Source of the DNA: Alphaproteobacteria bacterium
GTDB lineage: Bacteria; Pseudomonadota; Alphaproteobacteria; Micavibrionales; Micavibrionaceae
DNA length: 64,000 nt
Direction of reading: 5' to 3'
Assembly: GCA_024275825.1 (NCBI GenBank)
Contig: JAJRYK010000030.1
Location: forward strand, 1 to 64,000
Positions 1-7,432 of the stretch are shown here, piece after piece; the first letter of the stretch is position 1; every line of letters starts with the position of its first letter. A program made the position numbers and the translations under genes. The notes below the pieces were generated by a model. It did not search any database. It had not been told where the DNA came from and saw only the letters and a program-made list of their open reading frames with translations.

Positions 1-54
1 AATATTACGAACAACCTTGTCCGCCTCGTTTTTATGATCTTGTTTTTGTCTCAT
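1..54 (-). CDS. 5' end of an unidentified gene, cut by the window edge
   Basis: An ATG at 54-52 on the minus strand is preceded by GGAAGGAACGAAG, a good Shine-Dalgarno sequence, and opens a frame of 18 codons (MRQKQDHKNEADKVVRNI) that runs off the window. It follows the truncated integrase on the same strand, so it probably belongs to the same decayed element. Too little is visible to name a family. Confidence 0.4.
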   Translation of the reverse strand, partial: MRQKQDHKNEADKVVRNI

Positions 55-110
55 CTTCGTTCCTTCCAGTCACTTCGATAAGCCAAAAACATCACCTTAA
101 CAATGGGCCG

Positions 111-413
111 TCATCTGTCCAACTTGTGCTGACGGGGTACACGAAGCTTTTGTGCTTTCTTTTCACGGGTAGGGTGCTTGCCAGCCTCTACCAACTCTCG
201 TGCTTCATCGCGTAGCTTGCGGGCTTTTTGTAGCGATATAGCAGGATACTTACCCAATGCTAATACTTGCTGCTTGCCTTGAAAGTAATATCTCCAACGC
301 CATAGCTTTCCGCCTGCTGGGGTGATTTCAATGGCAAGGCCGCCGCCATCGGTCTTTTGATAGAGTTTTTTCTGAGACTTGAAATTCCTTATTGCCAGCT
401 CGGTAAGGGGCAT
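111..413 (-). pseudogene. truncated tyrosine integrase, DUF4102 arm-binding domain only
   Basis: The 100-residue product matches the N-terminal DUF4102 domain of P4-type tyrosine integrases: MPLTELAIRNFK at the start, then a KTDGGGLAIEITPAGGKLWRW segment and the ALGKYPAISLQKAR motif near residues 52-65. Full integrases of this type are about 400 residues; the core-binding and catalytic domains (R..H.R..Y) are absent because of a stop codon at 113-111. The start has a Shine-Dalgarno (AGGA) about 9 nt upstream. The gene is oriented away from the 3' end of a tRNA-Ser gene 158 bp off, the standard arrangement of tRNA-site integrases at their attachment site. It is most likely a remnant unable to recombine. 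Confidence 0.75.
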
Positions 414-428
414 ACGTTATGGTCCTTG

Positions 429-453
429 TATAGATCTATACTTAAATCTATAC
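429..453. promoter_or_regulatory. possible operator or arm sites upstream of the integrase remnant
   Basis: A perfect palindrome TATAGATCTATA (429-440) is followed by a further AAATCTATAC. The site lies directly upstream of the integrase start, where integrase arm sites or repressor sites are often found. The assignment is positional only. Confidence 0.25.
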
Positions 454-570
454 ATGTTTTCTCTGGCTTGTAAAGGATGTCTCTGGAGCAAGCTGGATAT
501 AAAAATAGCTTTAAGAGCTATACTGTAAAATATTTATAGGATTTCATGAGATGTCCTTGGAAGTAGTAAA

Positions 571-663
571 TGGCGGACACGGAGGGATTCGAACCCTCGA
601 TGGAGCTATTAACCCCATACTCCCTTAGCAGGGGAGCGCCTTCAGCCACTCGGCCACGTGCCC
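571..663 (-). tRNA. tRNA-Ser, anticodon GCU
   Basis: Read on the minus strand, the gene starts GGGCACG and ends CGTGTCC-G-CCA, giving a full 7-bp acceptor stem with one G-U pair, an encoded CCA and discriminator G. The anticodon stem is CTCCC/GGGAG with loop CTGCTAA, so the anticodon is GCU, reading AGC/AGU serine codons. A long class II variable arm and the T arm GAGGG-TTCGAAT-CCCTC are present. The 3' end faces the integrase remnant, making this gene the likely attachment site of the element to the left. Confidence 0.95.
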
Positions 664-701
664 TCATTGGTTGGTCACGCGGCCTCATGCTTTTTTGAGT
701 T

Positions 702-732
702 CCTCCACAAAGTGGAGGGGCCACGTGCCCTC
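702..732 (-). repeat. second copy of the tRNA-Ser 5' end plus a hairpin
   Basis: The 14-nt string GGCCACGTGCCCTC, which covers the first 12 nt of tRNA-Ser(GCU), occurs at 652-665 and again at 719-732. Next to the second copy is a perfect hairpin, CCTCCAC-AAA-GTGGAGG (702-718). This looks like a tandem tRNA copy reduced to its first 12 nt, lying between the tRNA and its probable promoter. Confidence 0.55.
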
Positions 733-750
733 TCATAAATGAGAACCCTT

Positions 751-779
751 GGGATAGCAGAAAAGAATCGCAAGATCAA
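751..779 (-). promoter_or_regulatory. candidate sigma-70 promoter for tRNA-Ser
   Basis: On the minus strand TTGATC (779-774) and TATCCC (756-751) are separated by 17 nt. Transcription would begin about 10-15 nt upstream of the tRNA 5'-end copy at 730 and about 80 nt before the intact tRNA. The spacing suits an original tRNA start at 730. Confidence 0.4.
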
Positions 780-906
780 TTTCCTTGTGCCGCTATCTTA
801 AATAAAACACACACCATTTTATTTTACGAAATGTTTTCATGGAAAATTTAGAGTTTTTTGATAGGATAATGGAAGAGTATTTCATTATTTTCTAAAGGCC
901 TTCACC

Positions 907-1113
907 ATGACATCATATGCCCATTGTAGAAAAGAGAGATTATACGCCGGTGCCTTCGGCTTTGCGCTGGTTTTGCTGACTGCGGGCGCTATGGGGGTGG
1001 CGTTTTCTGGTGCGGGGTCTGTTGTGCTGGGCACGGAAGTCAACGCCAATGGCAGTGTGGAATATCTGTGCCTTGGCCGTTCTTGCGAAAATATGCAGGC
1101 GATGGATTGGTAG
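907..1113 (+). CDS. small single-pass membrane protein, unknown
   Basis: The 68-residue product has a basic N-terminus (CRKER), one hydrophobic helix at about residues 13-38, and a short tail with two cysteines (YLCLGRSC) that would be periplasmic if the helix follows the positive-inside rule. Upstream is TCTAAAGGCCTTCACC, an acceptable Shine-Dalgarno. It does not resemble a family I recognise. It lies alone between the tRNA region and terD, convergent with terD. Confidence 0.5.
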   Translation: MTSYAHCRKERLYAGAFGFALVLLTAGAMGVAFSGAGSVVLGTEVNANGSVEYLCLGRSCENMQAMDW

Positions 1114-1128
1114 GGCGCGCTGGCCGCT

Positions 1129-1737
1129 CTAATCGATGTAGGTTTTCAGGATCGCTGCTATATCATCCGCGCCTTTGAGGCTTTTAAACTCATCAATATT
1201 ATGCACCATCCAGCCATCTGCGCCTTCATAAAGGCGGGCGAAGACATAGCAGTTATCATCCTTGCCTTTTTCATCACCCTTTAAAGATTTCTTGTGAAAG
1301 GTGTGATCGCTATAACCATCACCGATGCGGATTTCCGGCGCAGCGATTTCGCCGAATATGTGGCCGCTCTTGATCGTTGTAACGAAGACGATGTGCTGAA
1401 TCTCTGGATCGAGGTCTTTCAGCTCAACGGAGATCTGTTCATCATCACCATCACCGAGGCCTTCTTTATTATCGCCGCTGTGATAAATTTTACCGGTTTT
1501 GTCACTGACCAGCTCCGGATCGGCTGTGACATATTCGATCAGGGCTTTTGAGGAATCGTAAATATAGCAGGATAGATCGAGATCATGCTGAACCGGCTTG
1601 CCCCCCATCAGGGCTTTTGCCTCATCCAAAATACCAAACTTTTCATTCGGGTCCCAGCCGAGGCCCACAAACACGCGGTGGCGCGCTTCTTGTGTGACAT
1701 TGAGCGGGGCATGTTCGTTTTTGGCGAGTTGGGGCAT
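1129..1737 (-). CDS. terD: TerD-family protein
   Basis: The 202-residue product has the TerD fold signature: VGLGWDPN near residue 25, then DLDLSCYIYD, and the acidic Ca2+-binding stretch GLGDGDDEQISVEL near residue 95, followed by the DPEIQHIVFVTTI strand. TerD proteins are calcium-binding and are linked to tellurite and general stress resistance. Here it stands alone, with no terB, terC or terZ in the window, 10 nt downstream of gatB on the same strand. It could be read through from gatB; the start has its own ATAGGAATAA Shine-Dalgarno. The link with amidotransferase genes is probably not functional. Confidence 0.85.
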   Translation of the reverse strand: MPQLAKNEHAPLNVTQEARHRVFVGLGWDPNEKFGILDEAKALMGGKPVQHDLDLSCYIYDSSKALIEYVTADPELVSDKTGKIYHSGDNKEGLGDGDDEQISVELKDLDPEIQHIVFVTTIKSGHIFGEIAAPEIRIGDGYSDHTFHKKSLKGDEKGKDDNCYVFARLYEGADGWMVHNIDEFKSLKGADDIAAILKTYID

Positions 1738-1747
1738 ATATTTATTC

Positions 1748-3202
1748 CTATGAAAGCTTGGCTTTTAACAACTCATTCACCGCCGCAGGGTTGGCCTTGC
1801 CTTGTGATTTTTTCATCACCTGACCAACGAAGAAACCGAAGAGCTTGTCTTTTCCGCCTTTATAGGCTGCCACATTATCGGGGTTCTCGGCAATGACTTC
1901 GTCTATAATGGTTTCGATTGCGCCGGTGTCGGTGACTTGTTTCAGGCCCTTTTCTTCAACGATGTCTGCTGGTTTTTTGCCGGTTTTGTACATCTCCGCG
2001 AACACATCCTTGGCGATTTTGCCGGAGATTGTGTTGTCTGAGATTAGCGCCGTGAGGGCGCCTATATGCTCTGCTGAGACAGGCGATTGGGTAATGGCTT
2101 TGTTCTCATCCTTATTCAGCGCGCCGAGCAATTCGTTGATTACCCAGTTCGCAGTGAGCTTTGCATCATTGCCGTTTGCGGCTGTCTCAAAATATTGCGC
2201 GCGCTCACGCTCGGCAATCAGGACGCTGGCGTCATAGAGGCTGAGGCCAAAAGCACCCATGAATCGGTGCTTTTTTTGATCCGGCAGCTCGGGCAGGGCG
2301 GCTTTAATCTCGTCAATTTGTTCCTGGCTGACATGCAACGGGAGGAGGTCGGGGTCAGGGAAATAGCGGTAATCCTGCGCTTCTTCTTTAGAGCGCATAG
2401 AGCGCGTTTCGTTCTTCGCTGGATCCCACAGGCGCGTTTCCTGCACCACTTTTCCGCCATCCTCGATAATCTCGATTTGGCGTGGGACCTCATAATCGAT
2501 GGCTTGCTGTACGGCTTTGAGGGAGTTGACGTTCTTGATCTCTGCGCGTGTCCCCAATTCATCACCAAGCTTACGCACAGAGATATTCACATCGGCGCGC
2601 ATAGAGCCCTCATCCATATTCCCATCGCAGGTCTCAAGATAGCGCAGAATCATACGAATTTTTGAGAGATAGGCGACGGCTTCCTCTGGGCTGCGAATAT
2701 CTGGCTCAGACACAATTTCCATCAGCGCGCAGCCTGAGCGGTTGAGATCGACAAATGATTTGCTCGGGTGTTGATCATGAACGGACTTCCCTGCATCTTG
2801 CTCCAGATGCAGGCGGGTAATACCGATTTCTTTGGTTGAGCCATCGGGCAGGTCGATCTCGATTACACCTTCGCCGACAATAGGGTGTTCGAACTGTGAA
2901 ATCTGATAGCCCTGTGGTAGATCGGGGTAGAAATAGTTTTTACGCTCAAACACTGAGGTGTGGTTGATTTTGGAATTGAGGCCGAGACCGGTCTTTATGG
3001 CTTGGGCGACCACATGCTCATTCGGCACAGGCAGCATGCCGGGCATGGCGGCGTCCACGATAGAGACTTGGCTGTTAGGCTCCGCGCCGAAATTAGTTGC
3101 CGCACCAGAGAACAGCTTGGAGTTCGCAATCACCTGTGCGTGAACCTCCATGCCAATCACGACTTCCCAATCACCTGTTTCGCCTTTAATTAAATATGTC
3201 AT
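1748..3202 (-). CDS. gatB: Asp-tRNA(Asn)/Glu-tRNA(Gln) amidotransferase subunit B
   Basis: GatB binds misacylated Glu-tRNA(Gln) or Asp-tRNA(Asn) and activates it for amidation with ammonia from GatA. The 484-residue length is normal. The family opening [12 protein letters not shown] is at residues 12-23, followed by [19 protein letters not shown] and the [17 protein letters not shown] segment; the C-terminal YqeY-like tail domain ends in [13 protein letters not shown]. It is the last amidotransferase gene of the minus-strand cluster gatC-orf-gatA-gatB. Unusually, it is separated from gatA by two tandem palindromic repeats (247 bp), whereas the upstream genes overlap. Confidence 0.97.
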   Translation of the reverse strand: MTYLIKGETGDWEVVIGMEVHAQVIANSKLFSGAATNFGAEPNSQVSIVDAAMPGMLPVPNEHVVAQAIKTGLGLNSKINHTSVFERKNYFYPDLPQGYQISQFEHPIVGEGVIEIDLPDGSTKEIGITRLHLEQDAGKSVHDQHPSKSFVDLNRSGCALMEIVSEPDIRSPEEAVAYLSKIRMILRYLETCDGNMDEGSMRADVNISVRKLGDELGTRAEIKNVNSLKAVQQAIDYEVPRQIEIIEDGGKVVQETRLWDPAKNETRSMRSKEEAQDYRYFPDPDLLPLHVSQEQIDEIKAALPELPDQKKHRFMGAFGLSLYDASVLIAERERAQYFETAANGNDAKLTANWVINELLGALNKDENKAITQSPVSAEHIGALTALISDNTISGKIAKDVFAEMYKTGKKPADIVEEKGLKQVTDTGAIETIIDEVIAENPDNVAAYKGGKDKLFGFFVGQVMKKSQGKANPAAVNELLKAKLS

Positions 3203-3228
3203 TATTTCAATAGCCTTTTTTGTTTTTT

Positions 3229-3336
3229 ACCACAGAGGTTAAAGAGTTTTAGAAGAGTTCACGGCGTTTTTTATTTTATTTTTTTAATAAAGAAAAACTC
3301 TTTAACCTCTTTTTGTTTCTCTGTGTACTCTGTGGT
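3229..3336. repeat. long imperfect palindrome, class 1, in the gatB leader
   Basis: The left arm starts ACCACAGAGGTTAAAGAG and the right arm ends CTCTGTGTACTCTGTGGT; the reverse complement of the right arm begins ACCACAGAGTACACAGAG and also contains AGAGGTTAAAGAGTTTT. The arms are made of short CACAGAG/TTAAAGAG words at 8-9 nt spacing. The element ends 26 nt before the gatB start. The copy before fabI (30782-30915) has nearly the same words. Confidence 0.85.
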
Positions 3337-3362
3337 ATTACCTTTTTAATCTTTTTATTTCA

Positions 3363-3443
3363 AACCACTAAGACACTAAGGCTCACTAAGAAGTATTTAG
3401 GTGTTGTTTTAAAAACTTAGTGAATCTTAGTGTCTTAGTGGTT
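3363..3443. repeat. long near-perfect palindrome, class 1, after gatA
   Basis: The 28-nt arms at 3363-3390 and 3416-3443 match at 26 positions. Each arm is AACCACTAAGACACTAAG followed by a degenerate third CACTAAG word. It begins 6 nt past the gatA stop codon and lies in tandem with the palindrome at 3229-3336. A solitary arm of the same sequence lies upstream of prfC (16141-16168). Confidence 0.9.
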
Positions 3444-3449
3444 GAAATT

Positions 3450-4925
3450 TTAAATACCCTTAGGCACAGCCTTAAAATCTACCGCATTTTCAATTACGCC
3501 GCCAACTCTCAGCACTGTTTCTTCGTCCCAAGCCTTGCCGATAATTTGCAAGCCAAGCGGCAGGCCTTGCGAGTCCAGTCCGCCCGGAACGGAAATTGCG
3601 GGCAGGCCTGCTAAATTGGCCGTTACCGTGAAGATGTCATTCAAATACATCTTAATCGGATCATCCTCGTTCTCGCCAATGGCGAAGGCGGCAGATGGCG
3701 CGGTGGGCGTTAAAATCGTATCGCACACCTCAAACGCTTTCTCAAAATCTTCAAGGATCAGGCGGCGCACGCGCTGGGCTTTGCGGTAATAGGCATCATA
3801 ATAGCCTGCAGAAAGCACATAGGTGCCGATCATAATCCGGCGCTTAACCTCTTCACCAAAGCCTTGGCTCCTAGTTTTGAAATACATCTCTTCGAGCGTT
3901 TGGCCATCGCCATTAACGCGTAGGCCATAGCGCACGCCATCATAGCGCGCGAGGTTGGAGGACGCCTCGGCCGGTGCAATCACATAGTAAACGGGCAGGG
4001 CGTACTGTGTATGTGGCAAAGAGATATCGACGGGTTCTGCGCCCGCGTCCTTGAGCCAGGAAATGCCCTGTTCCCACAGTTTTTCAATCTCGGTCGGCAT
4101 ACCATCCATGCGGAATTCTTTGGGAATGCCGATTTTCATGCCCTTGATGTCGCCTGTGAGCGCCGCGGCGAAATTCGGCACAGCGATGTTGGCCGATGTC
4201 GCATCCTTCGGATCATGGCCCGACATCGCTTCGAGCATTAATGCACAATCCTTAACTGTACGCGCAAATGGCCCCGGATGATCGAGCGAAGAGGCAAAGG
4301 CCACAACGCCCCAACGCGAGCAGCGCCCATAGGTTGGCTTCATGCCCACAATGCCGGTAAAGGCCGCGGGCTGGCGAATTGATCCGCCGGTATCTGTCCC
4401 GGTTGCGCCCATGGCCATGCGCGCGGCAACGGCGGCCGATGATCCGCCGGACGAGCCGCCGGGCACCAGATCCGCATCATCATTCTGGCGCTTCCACGGG
4501 TTAATCACATTGCCGAAATGGCTGGTCGTGTTGGATGAGCCCATAGCGAATTCATCAAGATTGGTCTTGCCCAGAGAAATCGTCCCCGCATCTTTCAGCT
4601 TTTGGCTAACCGTTGATTCATAGGGCGGGACAAAGCCCTCAAGAATATGGCTCCCCGCCGTGGTCTGCACGCCTTCGGTACAAAACAGATCCTTCATGGC
4701 AATGGGAATGCCCTCCAGCGCCCCTGCGGTGCCATTGGCGCGGCGCTTGTCAGAGGTCGCCGCCTGCTCCAGCGCAGCCTCCGGCGTTTCGGTGATAAAC
4801 GCATTCAGCCCCTTGGCCTTACCCATCGCATCAATATGCGCTTGCGTTAGCTCAACCGCGCTGAAGTCTTTACTCTCAAGGCCCTTGAGGGCTTCGGTGA
4901 TTGTGAGGTTGGTGAGATTAGTCAT
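3450..4925 (-). CDS. gatA: Asp-tRNA(Asn)/Glu-tRNA(Gln) amidotransferase subunit A
   Basis: GatA is the amidase-signature subunit that hydrolyses glutamine and channels ammonia to GatB. The Ser-cisSer-Lys triad is visible: AMKDLF (Lys near residue 77), [13 protein letters not shown], and [13 protein letters not shown]. The length of 491 residues is typical. The start ATG overlaps the stop of the upstream small gene (ATGA), so translation is probably coupled. The C-terminus ends cleanly at FKAVPKGI just before the palindrome at 3443. Confidence 0.97.
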   Translation of the reverse strand: MTNLTNLTITEALKGLESKDFSAVELTQAHIDAMGKAKGLNAFITETPEAALEQAATSDKRRANGTAGALEGIPIAMKDLFCTEGVQTTAGSHILEGFVPPYESTVSQKLKDAGTISLGKTNLDEFAMGSSNTTSHFGNVINPWKRQNDDADLVPGGSSGGSSAAVAARMAMGATGTDTGGSIRQPAAFTGIVGMKPTYGRCSRWGVVAFASSLDHPGPFARTVKDCALMLEAMSGHDPKDATSANIAVPNFAAALTGDIKGMKIGIPKEFRMDGMPTEIEKLWEQGISWLKDAGAEPVDISLPHTQYALPVYYVIAPAEASSNLARYDGVRYGLRVNGDGQTLEEMYFKTRSQGFGEEVKRRIMIGTYVLSAGYYDAYYRKAQRVRRLILEDFEKAFEVCDTILTPTAPSAAFAIGENEDDPIKMYLNDIFTVTANLAGLPAISVPGGLDSQGLPLGLQIIGKAWDEETVLRVGGVIENAVDFKAVPKGI

Positions 4926-5140
4926 TCCGGGTCCTTATCTGCGAACTTTATCTTAGCAACGAGGATGTCCGTGAGGCCTGTAAAAACGAGCATACCACTT
5001 ATAATTTGTGCTGTAGTTTTGTCGAAGGAAAAAAAGTTCATGATGTAGTGGCTATAGAAAAATGAAATCACACCCATCGCAAAGAATATGATTCCTGCGA
5101 GAGTAAGCATTATTCTTATTAGCTTTTTGTTTTTGTTCAT
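4922..5140 (-). CDS. small two-helix membrane protein inside the gatCAB operon
   Basis: The 72-residue product has two hydrophobic helices (about residues 8-30 and 42-62) with a lysine-rich N-terminus (MNKNKKLIR). Its start overlaps the gatC stop (TAATG) and its stop overlaps the gatA start (ATGA), so it sits as a fully coupled extra cistron between the two subunits. The sequence is AT-richer than gatC or gatA. I do not recognise a family and do not infer a role in amidation; the tight overlaps do argue that it is a real gene. Confidence 0.65.
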   Translation of the reverse strand: MNKNKKLIRIMLTLAGIIFFAMGVISFFYSHYIMNFFSFDKTTAQIISGMLVFTGLTDILVAKIKFADKDPE

Positions 5141-5436
5141 TATCCTTCTTGCTCCACAATCTTCGGCACAACGAAGAACCCTTGTGTTTCTTCCGGCGCG
5201 TTGGCCAAAACCTTTTGCGCGTCGCCGCCATCGGTGATTTCGTCTTTGCGCAGTTGAAGCTCAATATTCGCCACATTCGCCAACGGCTCGACATTGTCTG
5301 TATCGACCTCGGACAGCTGTTCAATCCAGTTCATGATGGTGTTTAATTGTGGCACGCGGCGCTCCAGCTCTTCCTCGCTCATTTCCAAATGCGAGAGGCG
5401 GGCGACTTTTCTGGCGGTTTCTTTATCTAATGACAT
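5140..5436 (-). CDS. gatC: Asp-tRNA(Asn)/Glu-tRNA(Gln) amidotransferase subunit C
   Basis: GatC is the small chain that wraps around and stabilises the GatA-GatB interface. The 98-residue product shows the family pattern: KVARLSHLEMSEEEL at residues 10-24, LNTIMNWIEQLSEVDTDNVEPL in the middle and the APEETQGFFVVPKIVEQ tail. An AAGGAAG Shine-Dalgarno lies before the start. It opens the amidotransferase cluster and is divergent from ruvX, a common alphaproteobacterial neighbourhood. Confidence 0.97.
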   Translation of the reverse strand: MSLDKETARKVARLSHLEMSEEELERRVPQLNTIMNWIEQLSEVDTDNVEPLANVANIELQLRKDEITDGGDAQKVLANAPEETQGFFVVPKIVEQEG

Positions 5437-5463
5437 GTTTTCTTCCTTGTTTCAGATCAGCAG

Positions 5464-5494
5464 TTTTAACCGCTGAGGCGCAAAGACGCAAAGG
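5464..5494. repeat. solitary class 1 arm upstream of gatC
   Basis: AACCGCTGAGGCGCAAAG followed by ACGCAAAGG has the word structure of the class 1 palindromes, but no complementary arm is nearby. It lies 28 nt from the gatC start and next to the full palindrome at 5502-5566. Confidence 0.6.
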
Positions 5495-5501
5495 AAATTT
5501 A

Positions 5502-5566
5502 AACGCGAAGGGGTGAAGAAACAAAGAAAAAAATAATAAAACTTCGAATCTTCGTCACTTCGCGTT
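5502..5566. repeat. imperfect palindrome, class 1, upstream of ruvX
   Basis: The left arm begins AACGCGAAGGGGTGAAG and the right arm is CTTCGAATCTTCGTCACTTC followed by GCGTT. The reverse complement of the right arm, AACGCGAAGTGACGAAG, matches the left arm over about 25 nt with a few mismatches. The ruvX ATG follows 12 nt later with no convincing Shine-Dalgarno between. Confidence 0.8.
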
Positions 5567-5577
5567 AAAAAACAAGA

Positions 5578-6075
5578 ATGACTGTTGGTTTATTAAAAGA
5601 TATTGTTAAAGAGTGCCTGCCAAATGTGGCGCTGCTTGGCCTCGATGTGGGCAAAAAGACGATAGGGCTTGCGGTGTGCGATCCTGATTGGTGCGTGGCC
5701 ACGCCGCTCAAGACGATCAAGCGTACGAAATTCACGAAAGATATTCAGGCGATCGCGGATGTGATGGCTGAGTACGATATTGGCGGCTTCGTCATTGGCC
5801 TACCCGTTAATATGGATGGCAGCGAAGGCCCGCGCGCGCAATCCGTGCGCGATTTCGCGCTGGAGATGGCCAATCATCCCAATATCTTTGGCGCTGATCC
5901 GTGGATCGCCCTGTGGGATGAACGGTTATCCACAGCTTCTGTGGAAAGCGTTGTGGATAGTTTCGTGGAAAAACGAAAAACCAAAATAAACTCAAAGTCT
6001 TCCGGCCTCATCGATAAGCTAGCCGCACAGGTCATTTTGCAGGGCGCGATAGAATATCTTAGCCGTAACGCATAA
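5578..6075 (+). CDS. ruvX: Holliday junction resolvase-like / pre-16S rRNA nuclease RuvX (YqgF)
   Basis: The RNase H-fold motifs are in order: LGLDVGKKTIGLAVCD near residue 20 with the first catalytic Asp, VIGLPVNMDGSEGPRAQSV near residue 77, and WDERLSTASVE near residue 120. YqgF/RuvX acts in 16S rRNA 5'-end maturation and has been proposed to act on Holliday junctions. The 165-residue length is normal. It is divergent from gatC and overlaps the convergent metallopeptidase gene by 17 bp at the 3' end. Confidence 0.93.
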   Translation: MTVGLLKDIVKECLPNVALLGLDVGKKTIGLAVCDPDWCVATPLKTIKRTKFTKDIQAIADVMAEYDIGGFVIGLPVNMDGSEGPRAQSVRDFALEMANHPNIFGADPWIALWDERLSTASVESVVDSFVEKRKTKINSKSSGLIDKLAAQVILQGAIEYLSRNA

Positions 6076-6763
6076 GCTCTCGTCCATGTTCGTTCATCCA
6101 ATATTTTCCTTCGACAAAATCATCAGACAGCTTGCGGCAAACGCTCCAGAATTCTTTGCTGTGGTCTAGATGGACCAAATGCGCGACCTCGTGCGCGACA
6201 ACGTAATCCAGCGCCTCATGCGGGGCGAAGATTAAGCGCCAGGAGAAATTGAGGTTCCCATCCTCGGTGCAGCTTCCCCAGCGGGTCTTGGTATCGCGTA
6301 CGCGGATTTCATTAATGTGCTTGCCGATGGTCGCAGCCTTCTCATGCGCCAGAGTAGAAAGCCGCGCCTTGGCTTCTTTTTTCAAATAGCGCTTGATACG
6401 CGGTGCAGGATTATCCAAATAGCTGCGAACCAAAATTTCCTTATTTTTCAGTATGATAGAGGTTTGTTTCAAAGAGCTATCATGCTCAATATTAATCCGC
6501 CTGAGCTGTCCAAAAAGCGGAATGCGCGCCCCATGCTCAAAAACTATGGGCGGGGCAAGCTTGCTCAATTTGCCCTGCATCCATTCCTCATGCTCTTGCG
6601 CAAATTTATGCGCGCGCTTCAGGCTCGTGCCCTTGGGCAGGGTCAGCGTAAAGGCTCGTGCCTTCGTATCCAGCCGCAGCGCCATCCGCCGCGCCCGCCC
6701 ATTGCGCTTCACCACGACATGGTCGGGGAAATCGGGCGGGTTTGATTTGAGAAGTTTAATCAC
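6059..6763 (-). CDS. YgjP-type zinc metallopeptidase (M48-like, DUF45)
   Basis: The 234-residue product has the zinc motif HEVAHLVHLDHSKEFW near residue 190 (HExxH with a third His) and the upstream RDTKTRWGSCTEDGNLNFSWRL segment typical of the YgjP/DUF45 family. Members are cytosolic putative metallopeptidases of unknown substrate. The start is GTG at 6763 and overlaps the stop of the upstream gene (GTGA), so the two are probably co-translated. The N-terminal half is the usual beta-rich region with basic residues. Confidence 0.85.
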   Translation of the reverse strand: MIKLLKSNPPDFPDHVVVKRNGRARRMALRLDTKARAFTLTLPKGTSLKRAHKFAQEHEEWMQGKLSKLAPPIVFEHGARIPLFGQLRRINIEHDSSLKQTSIILKNKEILVRSYLDNPAPRIKRYLKKEAKARLSTLAHEKAATIGKHINEIRVRDTKTRWGSCTEDGNLNFSWRLIFAPHEALDYVVAHEVAHLVHLDHSKEFWSVCRKLSDDFVEGKYWMNEHGRELMRYG

Positions 6764-7251
6764 ATGTCAAATTTTACATTAATTTTGACGGGAGGGATAG
6801 ATTCAAGTACTGCTTTTCTATTTTTGGTAATAATTTCCTCAGCGCGCTTATGGAATTCATGTATTAAAAAAGATTCTCCATCTAGCGTTGTGACTTTAGC
6901 GCTAGGTAATTCTAATTTTGAATCTGAATGATAGCCATAGCCCAGACTGTTGCTATAATTTCTTGGGTTTGGGTATCTTCCTAAGGTAACAGATTTGGGA
7001 AGGTGGTCAAACTGTTCTGGTGTATATTGTTTATGCTCAGAATTTGGCACATATTCCGGATCGATAGACTCAATTTGAATACCTTTTGCAGGAACGGTGA
7101 TTTTTGTATCTTCGAAATATGGGCCGTCTTCTTCTTGCTTATCTTTGGGGATGGGAGTCATTTTTGTGAGCGTGATGCGAACGCTGTCTTCAATACTCGC
7201 TGTTACGGCCATGGCGGCAACCGCTTTTCCTATTTGATCTTCTAAGCCCAT
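6760..7251 (-). CDS. unknown protein coupled to the YgjP-type peptidase
   Basis: The 163-residue product is soluble, with a glycine- and tyrosine-rich middle (NYSNSLGYGYHSDSK). I see no signal peptide and no known motif. A clear AAGGA Shine-Dalgarno precedes the ATG at 7251. The gene overlaps the peptidase start by 4 nt, so a partner or substrate relationship is possible, but only context suggests it. Its base composition is AT-richer than its neighbours. Confidence 0.6.
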   Translation of the reverse strand: MGLEDQIGKAVAAMAVTASIEDSVRITLTKMTPIPKDKQEEDGPYFEDTKITVPAKGIQIESIDPEYVPNSEHKQYTPEQFDHLPKSVTLGRYPNPRNYSNSLGYGYHSDSKLELPSAKVTTLDGESFLIHEFHKRAEEIITKNRKAVLESIPPVKINVKFDM

Positions 7252-7333
7252 GATGCGCAGTTCCTTTTTGTGTGAATATGGAAGGACCTTACGGCTTGTC
7301 TATATGAAAATTAAGGTGAAAAACCCACATAAC

Positions 7334-7409
7334 CGTCATCACACGGCTTGTCCGTGTGATCCATAGAGTGCAGGAGGTATGGATTGCACGAATAAATCGT
7401 GCAATGACG
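7334..7409. repeat. class 3 composite hairpin element
   Basis: CGTCAT at 7334 pairs with ATGACG ending at 7409, and ATCCAT pairs with ATGGAT inside it. The two halves each carry a hairpin: CACACGG-CTTGT-CCGTGTG and TGCACGA-ATAAA-TCGTGCA. It lies in the 181-bp gap between phaZ and the upstream gene 6760-7251, downstream of phaZ. Confidence 0.75.
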
Positions 7410-7432
7410 TTGAGGGAGGGGGCGGGTAAGTC

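Noticed and set aside
719-732. A second functional tRNA gene
   Set aside because: Only 12 nt of the 5' end are repeated; anticodon, T arm and acceptor partner are missing.
3229-3443. CRISPR array in the gatA-gatB gap
   Set aside because: The repeated words are arms of palindromes with complementary partners; there are no unique spacers of constant length and no cas genes.
5140-5324. Alternative frame overlapping gatC (5052-5324)
   Set aside because: GatC motifs and the TAATG/ATGA junctions fit the other frame; this one has no support.
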